Part shown: positions 21,661 to 33,894 of the stretch, piece after piece
How the letters are laid out: each line of letters opens with the position of its first letter
Position numbering within the stretch: the stretch's first letter is position 1
The notes under the pieces: model-generated
Seen by the model: only the letters and a program-made list of their open reading frames with translations
Told to the model about the DNA's origin: nothing
Database searches by the model: none
Source of the DNA: Undaria pinnatifida
Taxonomy: Eukaryota > Sar > Phaeophyceae > Laminariales > Alariaceae
Direction of reading: 5' to 3'
DNA length: 64,000 bases
Assembly: GCA_012845835.1 (NCBI GenBank)
Contig: JABAKD010000026.1
Coordinates: 9,744,699-9,808,698 of the forward strand
Program-made: the position numbers and the translations under genes

Positions 21661-23100
21661 TACATCGGGTGTCATATATTATAAAAATGTATATACACTC
21701 CAGCTGTGAGATCGCATATTTTGTCGAAGCTCATCTTTTTTGCAAGCTGCGTGCGATACTCCGATCGCGCGTATTGCGGGTTGTGTGTCCTCTTCAAGGA
21801 TATAGGTCGGCGACTCCCCTTGCAACTACAGTGTAGCTGTCAGGGTCAACAGGGCGATGTTAGTCAGTCTGTGCGCGGAAACTATAAAACCTGTTTCTGA
21901 GGGGGACAAAATCTGACAGCTGTGGAGGGAAATACATCGGTATATTTTTAAGTGAATCATGTAAGTCAAATAACCGGTGAGGGGAGGGCGGAGGTTTTAA
22001 GGACCTGGGGGTCTTATTTTGATTTTGATTAAAAGAGGGTGCGCGGGGGCGGGGGGGGAGTGAATCCTGTAGGTCGAATAACCGATGAGGGGAGGGCGGA
22101 GTTTTGAAGGACCTGGGGGCCTGATTTTTTTATCAAAACGGGGGGGAAGGGGGCGGGTGGGGCAGCTCAAGTTGTGCGTAGAAACTATAAACCCTTCAAG
22201 GGAACAATTGTGACGATTTTGGAAAGAATGCTCGAGGGAAGGGGGGGGGGGGGTCGGGACGGGCGGGGCAGTTTAATCTTGGCGTGCAAAGTATACACCC
22301 TTTAAGGAGATTATTGTGACGGTTTTGGAAAGAATGCTCCAGTTTATCCTGTATATCCTGCAATTCGTACAACCAGTGAGTAGAGGGCGGAGTGTTCGAG
22401 GGAGGGTGGGGCGGGGAGGTGGGTGGCGGAAGGGGGTGAAGAGCTTTAGGTCGCATAGATGTAGGGATTTGCGTTACCCGTGGTGCTAGGTCTAGGCGAT
22501 GGTGCGGGTGGCGGGGACGAAGAGGGTGTTGAGGGCGGGGGGACGGTGGAATTGCAGTGGCGGCATGGATGGCTCTATAAAGATAATGAGGTAATACACA
22601 GGGCGTGGAAGTGGTTATTTCATCTGGCGGATTTCGATATTAGGTGGGACGTTTGAGTAAGAGCGAGAAAGAGGAGGGGGCGGGGGGTCGAAACTCATAT
22701 TTGCAACATTGTGTTTGATACTCCGATCGCGCGTATATATAATAAATGTAGGGGCTTGTGATATGCGCGGTGCTAGGTCTAGGCGATCGTGCGGGTGGTG
22801 GGGAAGGTGGGGGCGATGGAGGGGGTGGGGCGGAGGGGCTGAATGAAATCTACGTCACGGATGGCTAGAAAGATAATGACGTGAGAGATGATATCAGCTG
22901 GCTGGTAGTGTTTACTACTCAGGCAGATTTTTTTATGTTAGGTGGGACGTTTGAACATGAGGGATCAGGGGGGGGGGGGGGGGGGGGGGGGGAGGCGGAC
23001 GGGACATTTCAATATGTGCGCGGAAACTCTAAACCTTTAAAGGGGGCAAATCTTACGGTTGTATCAAGAAGACATCCAGTTTTGTCACCTGCCTGGTAAG
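21660..23100 (+). repeat. G-tract family, long forward copy
   Basis: The head starts after TATATTATAAAAATG and runs to about 21935, followed by modules at 21950-22060, 22065-22330, 22330-22560, 22560-22740, 22740-22960 and 22990-23090. G-tracts vary from short to about 24 bases (22969-22992). Module order matches the 4.3-6.25 kb and 24.3-25.6 kb copies. Confidence 0.88.
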
Positions 23101-23950
23101 AATGTTCATTGTTCTAAAACGTTTGATGTTAGATGTAGTATGCAACCCAGGTTTTAGGTGTAACAAGGTTTGATGTTAGATGTAGTTTGCAACCCAGGTT
23201 TTAGGTGTAACAAGGTTTGATGTTAGATGTAGTTTGCAATCCAGTTTTTAGGTGTAGTAGACGACGTGTTGAAGCTTCATAATTTGTCGTTGTACATGGT
23301 TCGAAAGACAGATTAGTTCAGTCGATACGTACAATCATTTTTTGTTGGCATCGCTAACTGTAAGAAAGATATACACATTGTTAAATACAACAGGCGACGT
23401 GATGTGGTCATGCAATGTCACCGCCATTGAGCACGAAAGGGAGGAATGCGAATCGTCAGTTATTTGAAAGGAACACTTAGTGTACACTCGCTCGAATACG
23501 TTACTTCGTTAGTCATACTGCGTTGGCGTAGGTTTGGAAGTCGATCATGCAGACGGTATGTACGGGATACCCTACGTGATAGGTGGGTAGTGTGGTTTAC
23601 CGCAATTTTAACGAAAGACAGAATATTTCAAACGATAGGTACAATCATGTAGTTGCCTTTTTTTTACATCGCTAATTATAAGAAAGAGATGCATATTATT
23701 GCCAAAAACAACGGGCAAGAACACGCTTGCCATATGGTTGGGAGGCGATCATGCAGACGGTATGCACGGGATACTCTACGTAATAATTGGGTTGTGTGGT
23801 TTACCGCAATTTGAACATATCTGTCTGTACCTCCTTTTCACAGTATTATTGTCACAATGCATGATCTTACGCCCATGATTTTTACCGTGCCGGTGTGGGG
23901 CTCTGAGGTCGCCAACTCTAAGACAGATATACGTCATTCATAACGATATT
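23101..23950 (+). repeat. Family B tail, longest copy, with 47-bp triplication
   Basis: Follows the forward G-tract copy without a gap. At 23121-23262 the GTTTGATGTTAGATGTAGT unit is present three times at exactly 47-bp spacing (starts 23121, 23168, 23215). Other copies at 6.3 kb and reversed at 27.4 and 42.3 kb have one. The sequence continues with GATCATGCAGACGGTATG, repeated near 23540 and 23750. Confidence 0.8.
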
Positions 23951-24340
23951 ACGTAATATGTATGCAATATATCGTCTACATATCGCAGTATTTATTACAT
24001 ACACGGGAATTTATTGCGTGGATGATAATATATATCAGGTATATATAAGCTATATTACATGGATGTGTGTTTAGCGCCTGTATGGTGAGTTATACCGCCG
24101 CTTGAGTGAATAATGTAATATCCAAGCAAACTTTCGACATGTCTTCCGGCCAATTCGGCTCAATTTCAGGAGATTTTGTGACAATTTTCGCCGAAAATGT
24201 TGCATTTTTTCCAGCACCCAAAACCTCTTCCAATCTCGACGTATCTCGACACGGCGATCACGAAAAACTTAGTTTCAACTTTCAACTTCTTTCTTTGAAG
24301 AGGTTATGACCGAAAACGTAATTGGAAAAATTGCCCTGCA
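23951..24340. other. Unassigned AT-rich stretch
   Basis: No feature recognised. A 67-residue plus frame at 24106-24309 is not convincing. Confidence 0.4.
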
Positions 24341-25610
24341 CAGACCATATATAACAAAAAATGAAAATACACTCCCGCTGTGTGATCGAAGATTTCGTCG
24401 AAACTCATCTTTGCAAGCTGTGTGAGATACTCCGATCGCGCGTATTACGAGTTGTGTATCCTCATTAAGGATATAGGTCGGCGACTTCCCTTACAACTAC
24501 AGTGTAGCTATCAGGGTAAACAGGGTGATTTTAGTCAGTCTGTGCGCGGAAACTATAAAACCCGTTTCTGAGGGGGACAAAATCTGACAGCTGTGGAGGG
24601 AAATGTATCCCTTTATCAAGTGAATCTTGTAAGTCGAATAACCGGTGAGGGGGGGGGCGGAGTTTTGAAGGACGTGGGGACCTGGATTTGATCAAAAGCG
24701 AGCGGGTTTGGAGGGGGGGGGGGGGAGGAAGGGGGGGCAATTTGTGGATGTAAGCTATAAATCCTCTTAAGGGGATAAATCTGACCGCTTTGGAACAAAA
24801 AAACAAAAAAAAAGAAAAAAAAAAGTGCACCAGTTTATTATTGGGCGGGGGGGGGGGTTGGGGCGGGGGGGGTTCGTGTGGGGCAGCTCAATATGTGCGT
24901 GGAAACTATTCATTTTTTTGAGGGGATAAATGTGACGGTTTTGGAAGTAAAGCATCAGTTTATCATGTTTATCCTGGGGTAAGTCGTACGATCAGTGAGT
25001 AGAGAGAGGGTGGAGTGTTCGACGGGGTGGGGTTGGGATGGGTTGGGGGGGAGGGGGGGGGGGGGGAGGGGGGGGGGGGAGGGGGCGGGGCGGGGGGGGG
25101 AAGGAAGGGTTTTAGGTGAGGGGTTTGTTATACGTGTGGTGCTAGGTCTAGGCGATGTTGCGGGTGATGGGGAAGAAGGGGGCGTTCGGGGCGGGGGGGG
25201 GGGGGGGGGGGGGGGAGCAGCGGCATGGATGGCTCTCGAAAGATAATGAGGTGATATCCTGCACGTGAAGTGTTTATTTATCTGGCGGATTTCGATATTT
25301 GGTGGGGCGTTTGAGCAAGGGAGAGCGAGAGGGGGAGGGAGGGGGGGAGAATTGTTTAGGAGGTTTAGGTCACAAGAAATCTAATACACTTCGGCTGTGA
25401 GATTAAAGATTTGTAGGGGCTTGTTATACGCGTGGTGCAAGGTCTGGGCGATCGTGCGGGCGGTTGGAAAAGAGGGGGCGTTGGAGGGGGGGGGGGGTGG
25501 GGGGAAAAATAATTGAAAACTACGTCATGGATGGCAAGAAAGATAATGACGTGATATCAACTGCGTACAGGTGTTTATTACTCTGGCCGATTTCATAGAC
25601 CATATATATT
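24340..25610 (+). repeat. G-tract family, forward copy
   Basis: The head is at 24345-24610, then modules with G-tracts at about 24715-24730, 24845-24870, 25045-25110, 25190-25216, 25330 and 25486-25504. An A-rich insertion (24785-24825) interrupts one module. The right end gives way to the foldback element at 25636. Confidence 0.88.
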
Positions 25611-25635
25611 GTCAGCTGATAAATAATATGTAATA

Positions 25636-27146
25636 GGGAAAACGGCAGAAAGCGGTAGACCGAATCCATTCCGCGTCACCGTGCGATACAGCAGAATACA
25701 GTTTTGACCCCGATCCGCCACGTTGATTGGTCAACTCAACCGCGTACCCGTTTCTGACCAACTCCTTGTGGTACATCGCACCGCAGGTTTTCTCTACGGC
25801 CGTCGGCCTTTCCTGACGTGATCCATACCGCTTTCTGTCCGAAGATAATAAAAGCGGACCGACTTGACCCGAGGATTTTCACGGCCCAAAGCCTTTCAAT
25901 TTCAACCATAGGCGCCACGCTTTCATATGTCGGATTCCTTCAGAGCCATCATTGCAGCAGCCCTTAGGCACAACCCGAACCCGTGCTCAACCATACACAG
26001 CCAGCACCTCCCACGTACACGTTTTTATGTATGGCGGGGAACGGCTGGGGCAAAGGGGCAAAGAGAGAGTGGCAGTCAGGCTAAACACGGGGCACCCTCT
26101 TGGCCCACACATACACCCGATGACGTCCGCCTTGCACGTTCGTACACCGCGTTCTGTTAACACTCCACGCAGGAAGAGGACGCCACCACTTAAACTTGGT
26201 AGTTAAGAACTTGGGCTCACTTGAGATGACCGAAAACAAAACTACAATGCACTACCCATCAGCTGAAACCTATAAATGATGCCCCACAAAAAAATATGTG
26301 TAAGAACCGAGCCTCGGGCAAAAACGAGATCCGTCATCTACCTTTAGTCGTACGCTGCTGGTTATGTACGAAACAACGGCTTTCGACTGTTGAAATGTGG
26401 GCCTTGAAATAATCAGGAGTATGTGGCATGTAGTCTTGTATGACCAGGGCTACGGTAGGGGGGGTACCCCCGTTTTCACTGGTGTGTTTGAGCAACTCGC
26501 ACGAGTAGCTCTGTACCCTACGGATGAAGATGGTTTAGACACTTGGTTTGGCGCAGCTTAGATCACCTTTGCATTGCGGATTGATTCCGTCAACGTAAAA
26601 CATAAAGAAAACGTAAGATTGCAAAAAAAACAAAGGGGTTACTCGCGCGAGTGACCCCTAGCCACTGAAATTAAAGGCCCAAAAGGGGACCCCCCTACCG
26701 TAGCCTGGGTCGTATATAGCCTTCTAGCTACAGGTAGGCGTACCCACCTCTTCAGATGTCGTTGGCGGGTGGACGTGTGGGCCAAGCGGGTGGCCGCGTT
26801 TAGCGGGGCTGTCACTCCCTCTTTGTTCATTTGCTTCAGCCTTTCCTTGCCTTGCATACATACGTATACGTGGGATGCGCGAAGGTTACGCAGGGGTTCG
26901 TGCTGTGCCGAAAGGGTGTTGCATTGACGGATCTCAAACGATCCGAAATATGAATGCGTGCAGTTCTATGCATTCTATATAATAACGTGGCGCCCATGGT
27001 TGAGATTCGATCGGAAATTGGGCCACCTCAGAAAGATTGAGTTGACCAATCAACGTCGCGGATCGGGGTCACACCGTTCGGCGTGCTCTGCTGTACCGCA
27101 CGGTGGCGCGGAATGGTTGCGATATACCGCTTTCTGCCGTATTCCC
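25636..27146. mobile_element. Foldback DNA element with long inverted arms, non-coding
   Basis: The left end (GGGAAAACGGCAGAAAGCGG, 25636) is mirrored by the right end (CCGCTTTCTGCCGTATTCCC, ending 27146). Inverted similarity continues inwards: the TGATTGGTCAACTCAA segment at about 25722-25740 pairs with 27045; TCAACCATAGGCGCCACG at 25903 with 26985; the TTGGCCCACAC.T region at 26100 with 26780; and CTACGGTAGGGGGG at 26450 with 26695. The arms thus run almost to the middle. AAATAATAT occurs just outside both ends (25621-25629 and 27148-27156), a possible 9-bp target duplication offset by a few bases. No transposase is present. Confidence 0.8.
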
Positions 27147-27179
27147 GAAATAATATAACCCAACCTAAGCCAAACGAAG

Positions 27180-27485
27180 TATGACTAACGGGGTAACGTC
27201 ACTGAGCGCAGGTGCACCAAGCGTTTCTTACAAAACACTGACGACGCACTTCTCCCTCTCGTGCTCAATGGGGGTCACATTGCATGACCACACCACCACG
27301 CCTGTTGTATTTTGCAACATGTATCTCGTATATACAGCGATGTCAGAAAATACTGGTAACTGCATGGTTGTATATTCAATATTGCGATCCATGTATAACA
27401 ACGAGTTAAAAGGCTTTAACACGTTCTTTACCACACCTAAAGATTGCGTTACGTACCCCATCTAACACCAAATACTTTATAATGA
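27180..27485 (-). repeat. Family B tail (reverse)
   Basis: Reverse complement of the 6.3-kb and 23.1-kb B sequences, including TGTCAGAAAATAC, TACAACGAG..AAAAG and CCTAAAGATTGCGTTACG. It directly precedes a reversed G-tract copy, as expected for a tail. Confidence 0.75.
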
Positions 27486-28815
27486 TAAGCAATACAAGGC
27501 AGGTGATAAAGAGGGATGTCTTCTTGCTACAATCGTCAAGTTCGTCCCATTCAAGGGTTTATGGTTTCCGCGAACATATTAAAGTGTCCCGTCCGCCCCC
27601 CCCCTCTGCCCCCCCCCCCCCCCCGACCCCTCTTGTTCAAACGCCCCTCCAAAACAAAAACCTGCTAAAGTAGTAAACACTACCAGCAGGCTAATATCAC
27701 CTTTTTATCATTCTGTTCATCAAACATCCACTCTTCTAGAATAATAAACATTACCAGGCAGGTGATATAAAAAGATATCTTCTTGCTACAACCGTCAGAT
27801 TTGTCCCCTTTAAGGATTTACACTTTCCGCGCAGGTATTGAAGTGTCCCGCCCGATCCCCCCATCCCCCCGATCCCTCTTGTTCAAACGCCCCACCTGAA
27901 ATCAAAAACCTGCCTGAGAGTAGTAAACACTACCAGCCAGCTGATATCACCTCATTATCTACTGGCCATCCATACCGTATCTTCAATTCATCCCCCCCTC
28001 CCCCCCCCATTTTCTTTCCCCGTTTTCCATTGTTCAAACGCTCCGCTTACGATCGAAATCAGCCAGAGTAATTAACACTTCTACGCAATTGATATCTCGT
28101 CATTATCTTTCTAGGCATCCATGACTTAGCTTTTATTCACCCCCCCCCCCCCCCCCCTAGCATCCCCTCCTTCCCCACCACCCGCAATATCGCCTAGACC
28201 TAGCACCACTAATTTCGTTCCTTCCCCCCTCCCCTCCCCAACGCCCCCTCCTTCCCCACCACCCGCATCATCGCCTTGACCTAGGACTACGCGTTGGCAA
28301 ACCCCTGCATCAATGCGACCGAAAGATCTTGGTTTAGATAACCCTTTCTGCCCCCCCCCCCCCCCCCCCCCCCCCCCTTCCCCCCCCCCTCCCGTCCCCC
28401 CCTGGAACGCTCCGCTGTCTTCTCACGGGTTGTGCGACTTACAGGATAGAATTTATAGCTTCCACGCACAGATTGAGCTACCCCACCCGTCACCCCCCCC
28501 CCCCCCCCCCTCTTGACCAAACCCAGGCCCCCACATCCTTAAAAACTCCGACCTCCCTTCACCGTTGGTTCGACTTACAGGACTCATTTGATAAACTGAT
28601 GCATTTACTTCCACAGCTGTCAGATTTTTTTTCCCCCTCACAAAACGGGTTGTATAGTTTCCGCGCACAGACAGACTAACATCACCCTGTTGACCCTGAT
28701 AGCTACACTGAAGTTGCAAGGGGAGTCGACGACCTGTACCCTAAATGAGGACATACAACCCGTCATACGCGCGATCATGGCATCACACACAGATTGCAAA
28801 GATGAGTGTGCTTTC
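27486..28815 (-). repeat. G-tract family, reversed copy
   Basis: Modules run from 27500, with C-tracts at about 27610, 28000, 28140-28157, 28352-28377 and 28495-28510, to the head at 28815-28570. Together with 27180-27485 this is one of the more complete composite copies. Confidence 0.87.
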
Positions 28816-29130
28816 ATTTTAATAACAACCACTTCAGATTACAAAGATACTATATACTACCAGGTATAAACTATCTACGAGTATCAAGTGTTACATTTCA
28901 AATATTTATATATATAAAAAATGTTGCAATCATTAAAATATGAAATACCATTAGATCAACGAAGCTAGAGGGGAGACATTTGCCTTTCGACACGAAACCG
29001 TACAAAACACTTTGTGAACCGTGCGAAACCGCGACCTCAGAGTATCGTTCCGGAGCCTACAGAAACACTGTTTCAAATTGACGGCACCGCAAAATAACCG
29101 GTCCAATGGATTTTGACTTCATGCACACAG
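28816..29130. other. Unassigned stretch
   Basis: AT-rich, with no recognised repeat or gene. Confidence 0.4.
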
Positions 29131-29139
29131 TGCTATGGG

Positions 29140-29600
29140 GTTTCGATTATGTTCCTACGGTGCGTGCGGTTTTAGGAAATCAAGAATCCTACGTCGCGGC
29201 GTGGTGCGTTTTTCACATATTGTAAATCCTACGGTGCGGTTTTGGGATATTGAAAATCCTACGGTGAGGTTAAATGCTGTGATATATCCTACGGTGTGGT
29301 TTGGTGCGGCTTTGAAAAAAATATTCCTACGGTGAGGTTCGGAGCGGTTTCCAAAAATAGTAAACGCTATGGTGCGGTTCGGTGTTTTCAGCAATCCTAC
29401 GGTACGGTTCGGAGCGGTTCTCAGAAATAAAGAATCTTACGGTGCGCTGCGGGTCGGGTTCGAAAAAGGAAAACTCCTACGGTGCGATTCGGTACGGGTA
29501 ACCGCAGCTAAATGCACCGAGCATGCAGGAAGAACCGCAATGTAAAGAACCGCGCCAAACTGCACTGAACCGACAGGAAAAACCGCACCGTAAAGAACCC
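29140..29600 (+). repeat. Degenerate tandem array of CCTACGGTGCGGTT units
   Basis: About ten copies of TCCTACGGTG(C/A)GGTT, each followed by a short AT-rich spacer, occur at irregular spacing of roughly 35-55 bp. They end in complementary AACCGCACCG-type units. The same motif is scattered at 43.9, 44.7, 45.5, 47.1 and 48.6 kb. Confidence 0.75.
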
Positions 29601-29607
29601 TTCAATT

Positions 29608-29700
29608 TATGACGGTCGCTCCGCTGGTCTAGTGGTTACCCTCCATTTCTTTGCACGACGAAGTTGCAAATGATAACATGAACGACTCGAACCGCCTCCA
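29608..29700 (+). repeat. tRNA-like segment with A-box, probable SINE head
   Basis: GCTCCGCTGGTCTAGTGGTTA reads as a tRNA 5' end and D-arm with a near-perfect pol III A-box (TGGTCTAGTGG). The expected T-arm and B-box downstream are weak (GACTCGAACCGC near 29683 is in the opposite sense), so this is a truncated or diverged SINE rather than a working tRNA gene. Confidence 0.5.
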
Positions 29701-30004
29701 GAATCATACACCCAGAAACCCATTTCGACACTTGAAACAGCAGCGCAAACACCCCAGCATAGAACCATCGCACCAGGCCACGCCGCACGCGCAAAAAAGG
29801 CAGGCACAAAGAAGACCACACAGCAGGCATGTCCCTGATGGATTTTGCCGGGAGAATCACGTCGTTAAAACGCGTTTCTTTTTCAAATTTTGGACATTCC
29901 CATCATTCCGTTGCCATTTATTTTACAGCATGTCACGTACATACGGAATTTTGTTCTGTGCGCCGTGACTGCTCTGTCCATAATATAAAATATGAAAATG
30001 CTCT
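29701..30004. other. Unassigned stretch
   Basis: No second copy in the window and no gene recognised; possibly the body of the SINE above. Confidence 0.35.
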
Positions 30005-30740
30005 GTCAATTTTATAAAAGTTAAAATACATTCCAGCTGTGAGATCGAATATTTTGTCGAAACTCATCTTTGCAAGCTGTGTGTGATACTCCGATCGCGC
30101 GTATTACGGGTTGTGTGTCCTCATTAAGGATGTAGGTCGGCGACTCCCCTCGCAACTACAGTGTAGCTGTCAGGGTCAACAGGGTGATGCTAGTCTGTCT
30201 GTGCGCGGAAACTATAAAACCCGTTTCTGAGGGGGACAAAATCTGACAGCTGTGGAAGGAATTGCATCAGTTTATCAAGTGAATCCTGTAAGTCGAATAA
30301 CCGGTGAGGGGAGGGCGGCGTTTTTAAGGACGTGGGGGCCTGATTTTGATCAAAAAGGGGGGCGGGAGGGGGGGAGGGGGGGGAAGGGACGGGTGGAGCA
30401 GGTCTATTTGTGCGTGGAAACTATAAATATTTCTTGTGGGGGAGGGGGAGGAATGTGGCGGGGGGGGCCGGGGGCGGGAGAGGAGGGCGTTAGGTCGCAT
30501 TGATGTAGGGGTTTGCTATACGCATGGTGCTAGGTCTAGGCGATAGTGCGTGTGGTGGGTGGAAAGGAGGGGCGTTCAGGACGGGGGTGGGTGGGAATTT
30601 CAGCAGCGGCATGGACGGCTCTGAAACGATAACGAGGCGATATCCAGGGCGTGGAAGTATTTATTACTCTGGCGGATTTCGATAGTAGGTGGGGCGTTTA
30701 CGCAAGAGGAAGCGAGTGAGAAAGAAAATTAATAAAAAAA
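30005..30740 (+). repeat. G-tract family, forward copy
   Basis: A well-preserved head (30010-30260), then modules to GGGGCGTTTACGCAAGAGG (about 30705). G-tracts are short here (about 30357-30395), with a G-rich, interrupted run at 30438-30485. Confidence 0.87.
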
Positions 30741-31015
30741 TCAATATATCGCATATGAAACGAGCAAGTAAGTACCGTCTCCGCATGCATCTGGCTTCAC
30801 GTCACACACCCGCCCACCTCGGTGATGTGTGGTTAGAACAGGGTCAATCTTTGAAAATATCATAAACCTGACGAGATGGATGCTTTTTGGGTTGACATGT
30901 TTTGTTTTCGGAGACAGACCCTGCCTGATTTGTTTTTGCAAAAAAGACGGCGCGGGCGGCGGGCGGCGGCATAACGCAGCGCAGGACACAAACATGCACA
31001 GACCAAGATAGATAT
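30741..31015. other. Unassigned stretch
   Basis: Contains a GGCGGCGGGC GC-rich run near 30950-30965. No gene recognised. Confidence 0.35.
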
Positions 31016-32495
31016 CAAACCTTTTAGAACAATAAACGTTCCCAAGCAGGTGATATAAAGGGATGCCTTCTTGCCACAACCGTCACATTTGCCCCCTTTA
31101 ACGGTTAGAGTTTCCGCGCACATATTGAAATGTCCCGTCCGCCCCCCCCCCGCCCCCCCCCCCCTGAACCCGCTTGTTATAACGCCCCACCTGACATAAA
31201 AAATCTGCCAGAGTAGTAAACACTACCAGCCAGCTGATATCATCGCTCACGTCATTATCTTTCTAGCCGTCCATGACGTAACTTTCATTCATCCCCTCCG
31301 CCCTCCCCCTTCAACGCCCCCACATTCCCCACCACCCGCACGATCGCCTAGACCTAGCACCGCGCATGTAGCAAGCCCCTACATTTATTATAAATACGCG
31401 CGATCGGAGTATCACACACAATGCTGCAAAGATGAGTTTCGACCCCCCGCCCCCTCCTCTTTCTCGCTCTTACTCAAACGTCCCACCTAATATCGAAATC
31501 CGCCAGATGAAGTAACCATTTCCACGCCCTGTGTATTACCTCAATATCTTTATAGAGCCATCCATGCCGCCGCTGCAATTCCCCCGCCCTCCCGCCCTCA
31601 ACACCCCCTTCGTTCCCGCCACCCGCACCATCGCCTAGACCTAGCACCACGCGTAACGCAAACCCCTACATCTATACGACCTTAAGCCCTTCCTCCCCTT
31701 CCGCCACCCCTTACCTCCCCACCTCCCCGCCCCACCCCCACTCCCTCGAACACTCCGCCCTCTACTCACTGGTTGTACGGAGTTGCAGGATATACATGAT
31801 AAACTGGTGCATTCTTTCCAAAACCGTCACATTTATCTCCTTAAAGAATCTATACTTTGCACGCATATATTAAGCTGCCCCGCCCGTCCCGACCCCCCCC
31901 CCCCCCCACCCTTCACTTGTGCATTCTTGCCGAAACCGTCAGATTTATCTCCTTGAAGGTTTATAGTTTCTACGCACAACTTGAGCTGCCACACCCGCCC
32001 CCCGCCCCCGCCAGTCTTCCCCCCCCGCCGCCCTTCTGCCCTTTTTGATCAAAATCAGGCCCCCAGGTCCTTCAACCCTCCGCCTTCCCTTCACCGGTTA
32101 TTCGACTCACAGGATTCATTTCCTTTTCCCCTGCCCCCACCCCCCGCCCTTTTTAATCAAAATCAGACCCCCAGGTCCTTCAACCTTCGCCCTCCCCTCA
32201 CCGGTTATTTGACTTACAGGATTCCCTTGAAAATAAACTGATGCATTTCCCTCCACAGCTGTCAGATTTTGTCCCCCTCAGAAACGGGTTTTATAGTTTC
32301 CGCGCACAGACTGACTAACATCGCCCTGTTGACCCTGATAGCTACACTGTAGTCGCAAGGGCAGTCGTCGACCTATATCCTTAATGAGGACACACAACCC
32401 GCAATACGCGCGTTTTGAGTATCACACACAGCTCGCAGAGATGAGTTTCGACAAAACATTCGATCTCACAGCTAGATTGCATTTGAATTTTGTAA
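31016..32495 (-). repeat. G-tract family, long reversed copy
   Basis: Modules appear in reverse order from 31030 (CAGGTGATATAAAGGGATG). C-tracts lie at about 31142-31165, 31895-31910 and 32015-32030, and the head is at 32495-32240. The module with TCACCGGTTATTCGACT is duplicated (32090 and 32200). Confidence 0.87.
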
Positions 32496-32580
32496 CATGG
32501 ACTGACTAACATCACCCTGTTGACCCTGATAGCTACACTGCAGTTGCAAGGGGAGTCGCCGACCCATATCCAAGACCAGT
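32496..32580 (-). repeat. G-tract family head fragment
   Basis: ACTGACTAACATCACCCTGTTGACCCTGATAGC and following text, repeated immediately after the full head at 32320. It is truncated where the SINE begins. Confidence 0.75.
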
Positions 32581-32880
32581 CGCCCATGAGGCATATCAGG
32601 TTATCCTCGAGCCTGGTACAGGTCAGTTTCGTGAGTTCGAATCCCCCCGAGTGCATACTCGTATAAACTCGTGGGGACTTTTTCTTGTGCACCAATTGAC
32701 TTGCGGAAAGCGCGAGAGCGTGAGTCAGCAACACTCGATGAAAATCGACGAGCAGTGGGATTGCTGAACCCTATGCGCCGTAAAAATTGAAGGCAAGAAC
32801 CGGGGGGGAGAAGGGACGACACCTGTGTCCACGGCTTGTCCAGAAGCTATAAAGAAGAAGTGTGCAAAAAAAAACTTGAA
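32581..32880 (+). repeat. tRNA-derived SINE (family T2), copy 1
   Basis: A 5' A-box-like segment (CATGAGGCATATCAGGTTA) is followed by a strong B-box, GAGTTCGAATCCCCC (about 32633-32648). Then comes a body of about 200 bp and an A-run (32866-32874). It matches 46612-46935 throughout. The tRNA-like 5' part, unrelated body and A-tail are the standard SINE plan, transcribed by RNA polymerase III and copied by a partner LINE. It sits inside G-tract family sequence. Confidence 0.8.
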
Positions 32881-32884
32881 ATCT

Positions 32885-33010
32885 AAAAATCCTTAACAAG
32901 GGCACACAACCCATAATACGCGCGATCGGTGTAACACACACAGCTTGCAAACATGAGTTTTGACAAAATATTCGATCTCACAGCTAGAGTGTGTTTTAAT
33001 TTTTATACTG
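32885..33010 (-). repeat. G-tract family head fragment
   Basis: CACACAACCCATAATACGCGCGATCGGTGTAACACACACAGCTTGC through TCACAGCTAGAGTGTGTTTT is the outer end of the head. The SINE-T2 copy separates it from 32496-32580, and together they can be one head split by the SINE. Confidence 0.78.
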
Positions 33011-33094
33011 TTGACAGAGGAGTCACAGCGCACGGAAAAAATCCGTATGTACGCGACATGCGGTAAATAAAAAGTAACGGAACGAGGGATGGCC

Positions 33095-33300
33095 CTGCTG
33101 AGAGCGCCTAGCAGCGTGGGCAGGTACATTTCGACGCGAGTCGACGAGGGAAGAAATTGCTGAACTCTTCTCACTATCAAAGTAAAGGCACGTGCCGTAG
33201 TGAGCGGGGGGGAGGAAGGCCCGGTATGTGACTCTGAATCTGAGTTACTACCGTGTGAGGGAGTGGGAGAGTGGTGCAATCATAATAAATGAAATGAAGA
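33095..33300 (+). repeat. Short interspersed repeat SINE-3 (forward)
   Basis: Counterpart of 17925-18141. It begins CTGCTGAGAGCGCCTAGCAG and ends in an AAG-rich tail. Confidence 0.75.
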
Positions 33301-33894
33301 AGAAAAATATAAAAAGTTGAGGCTCCTACGCTTACGCGCTATGGTTATATGGCAATGGTTCCAAAGCTGAACTACTACTACTGTATTACTACTATCATTT
33401 CAGCTGTGTGTATCAGGTCGAGCACAAGAACGCAGTAGATAAAATCAGTTATGAGTTTTGCCCCTCGTTCTCATATTTCTTGTCATGCGTGCATAAGTCA
33501 TTTTCTGGGTTAATATTTAATGAATCACCCGTAGAGGAAGACGACACCGAGGCTCCGTACTATATGTGTCTGCCATTTATGCATGCTTATCCATGCCCAC
33601 AATGGCAGGGTCTGCGCCTGATCTAGCCGTGTTGTTGTTATCCTACCAGTATGTTCACGGAGACAGCCACCAATATCCTCCGGGTCTCGGCCTTCCCGCG
33701 TTGCAACGCTATGTTCACATGCTACATTTATCATTGCTTGTTACAGTTTCAGCTAACTAATGAGAATGAAGGTGTTTATAATGCAAGGAGGATAGAAAGG
33801 TGGGTCTGCACCCGTCATGAATGCATGTGGGTCCGCACCCAGCATGGACTGATCTGTAACCTTTGGGATCGCTGTTTCTGTCTCCCACCCAATA
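33301..33894. other. Unassigned stretch
   Basis: Short open frames on both strands (for example 33408-33626 and 33651-33917) overlap and match nothing known to me. GGGTC(T/C)GCACCC..CATG is locally duplicated (33813, 33841). Confidence 0.4.
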
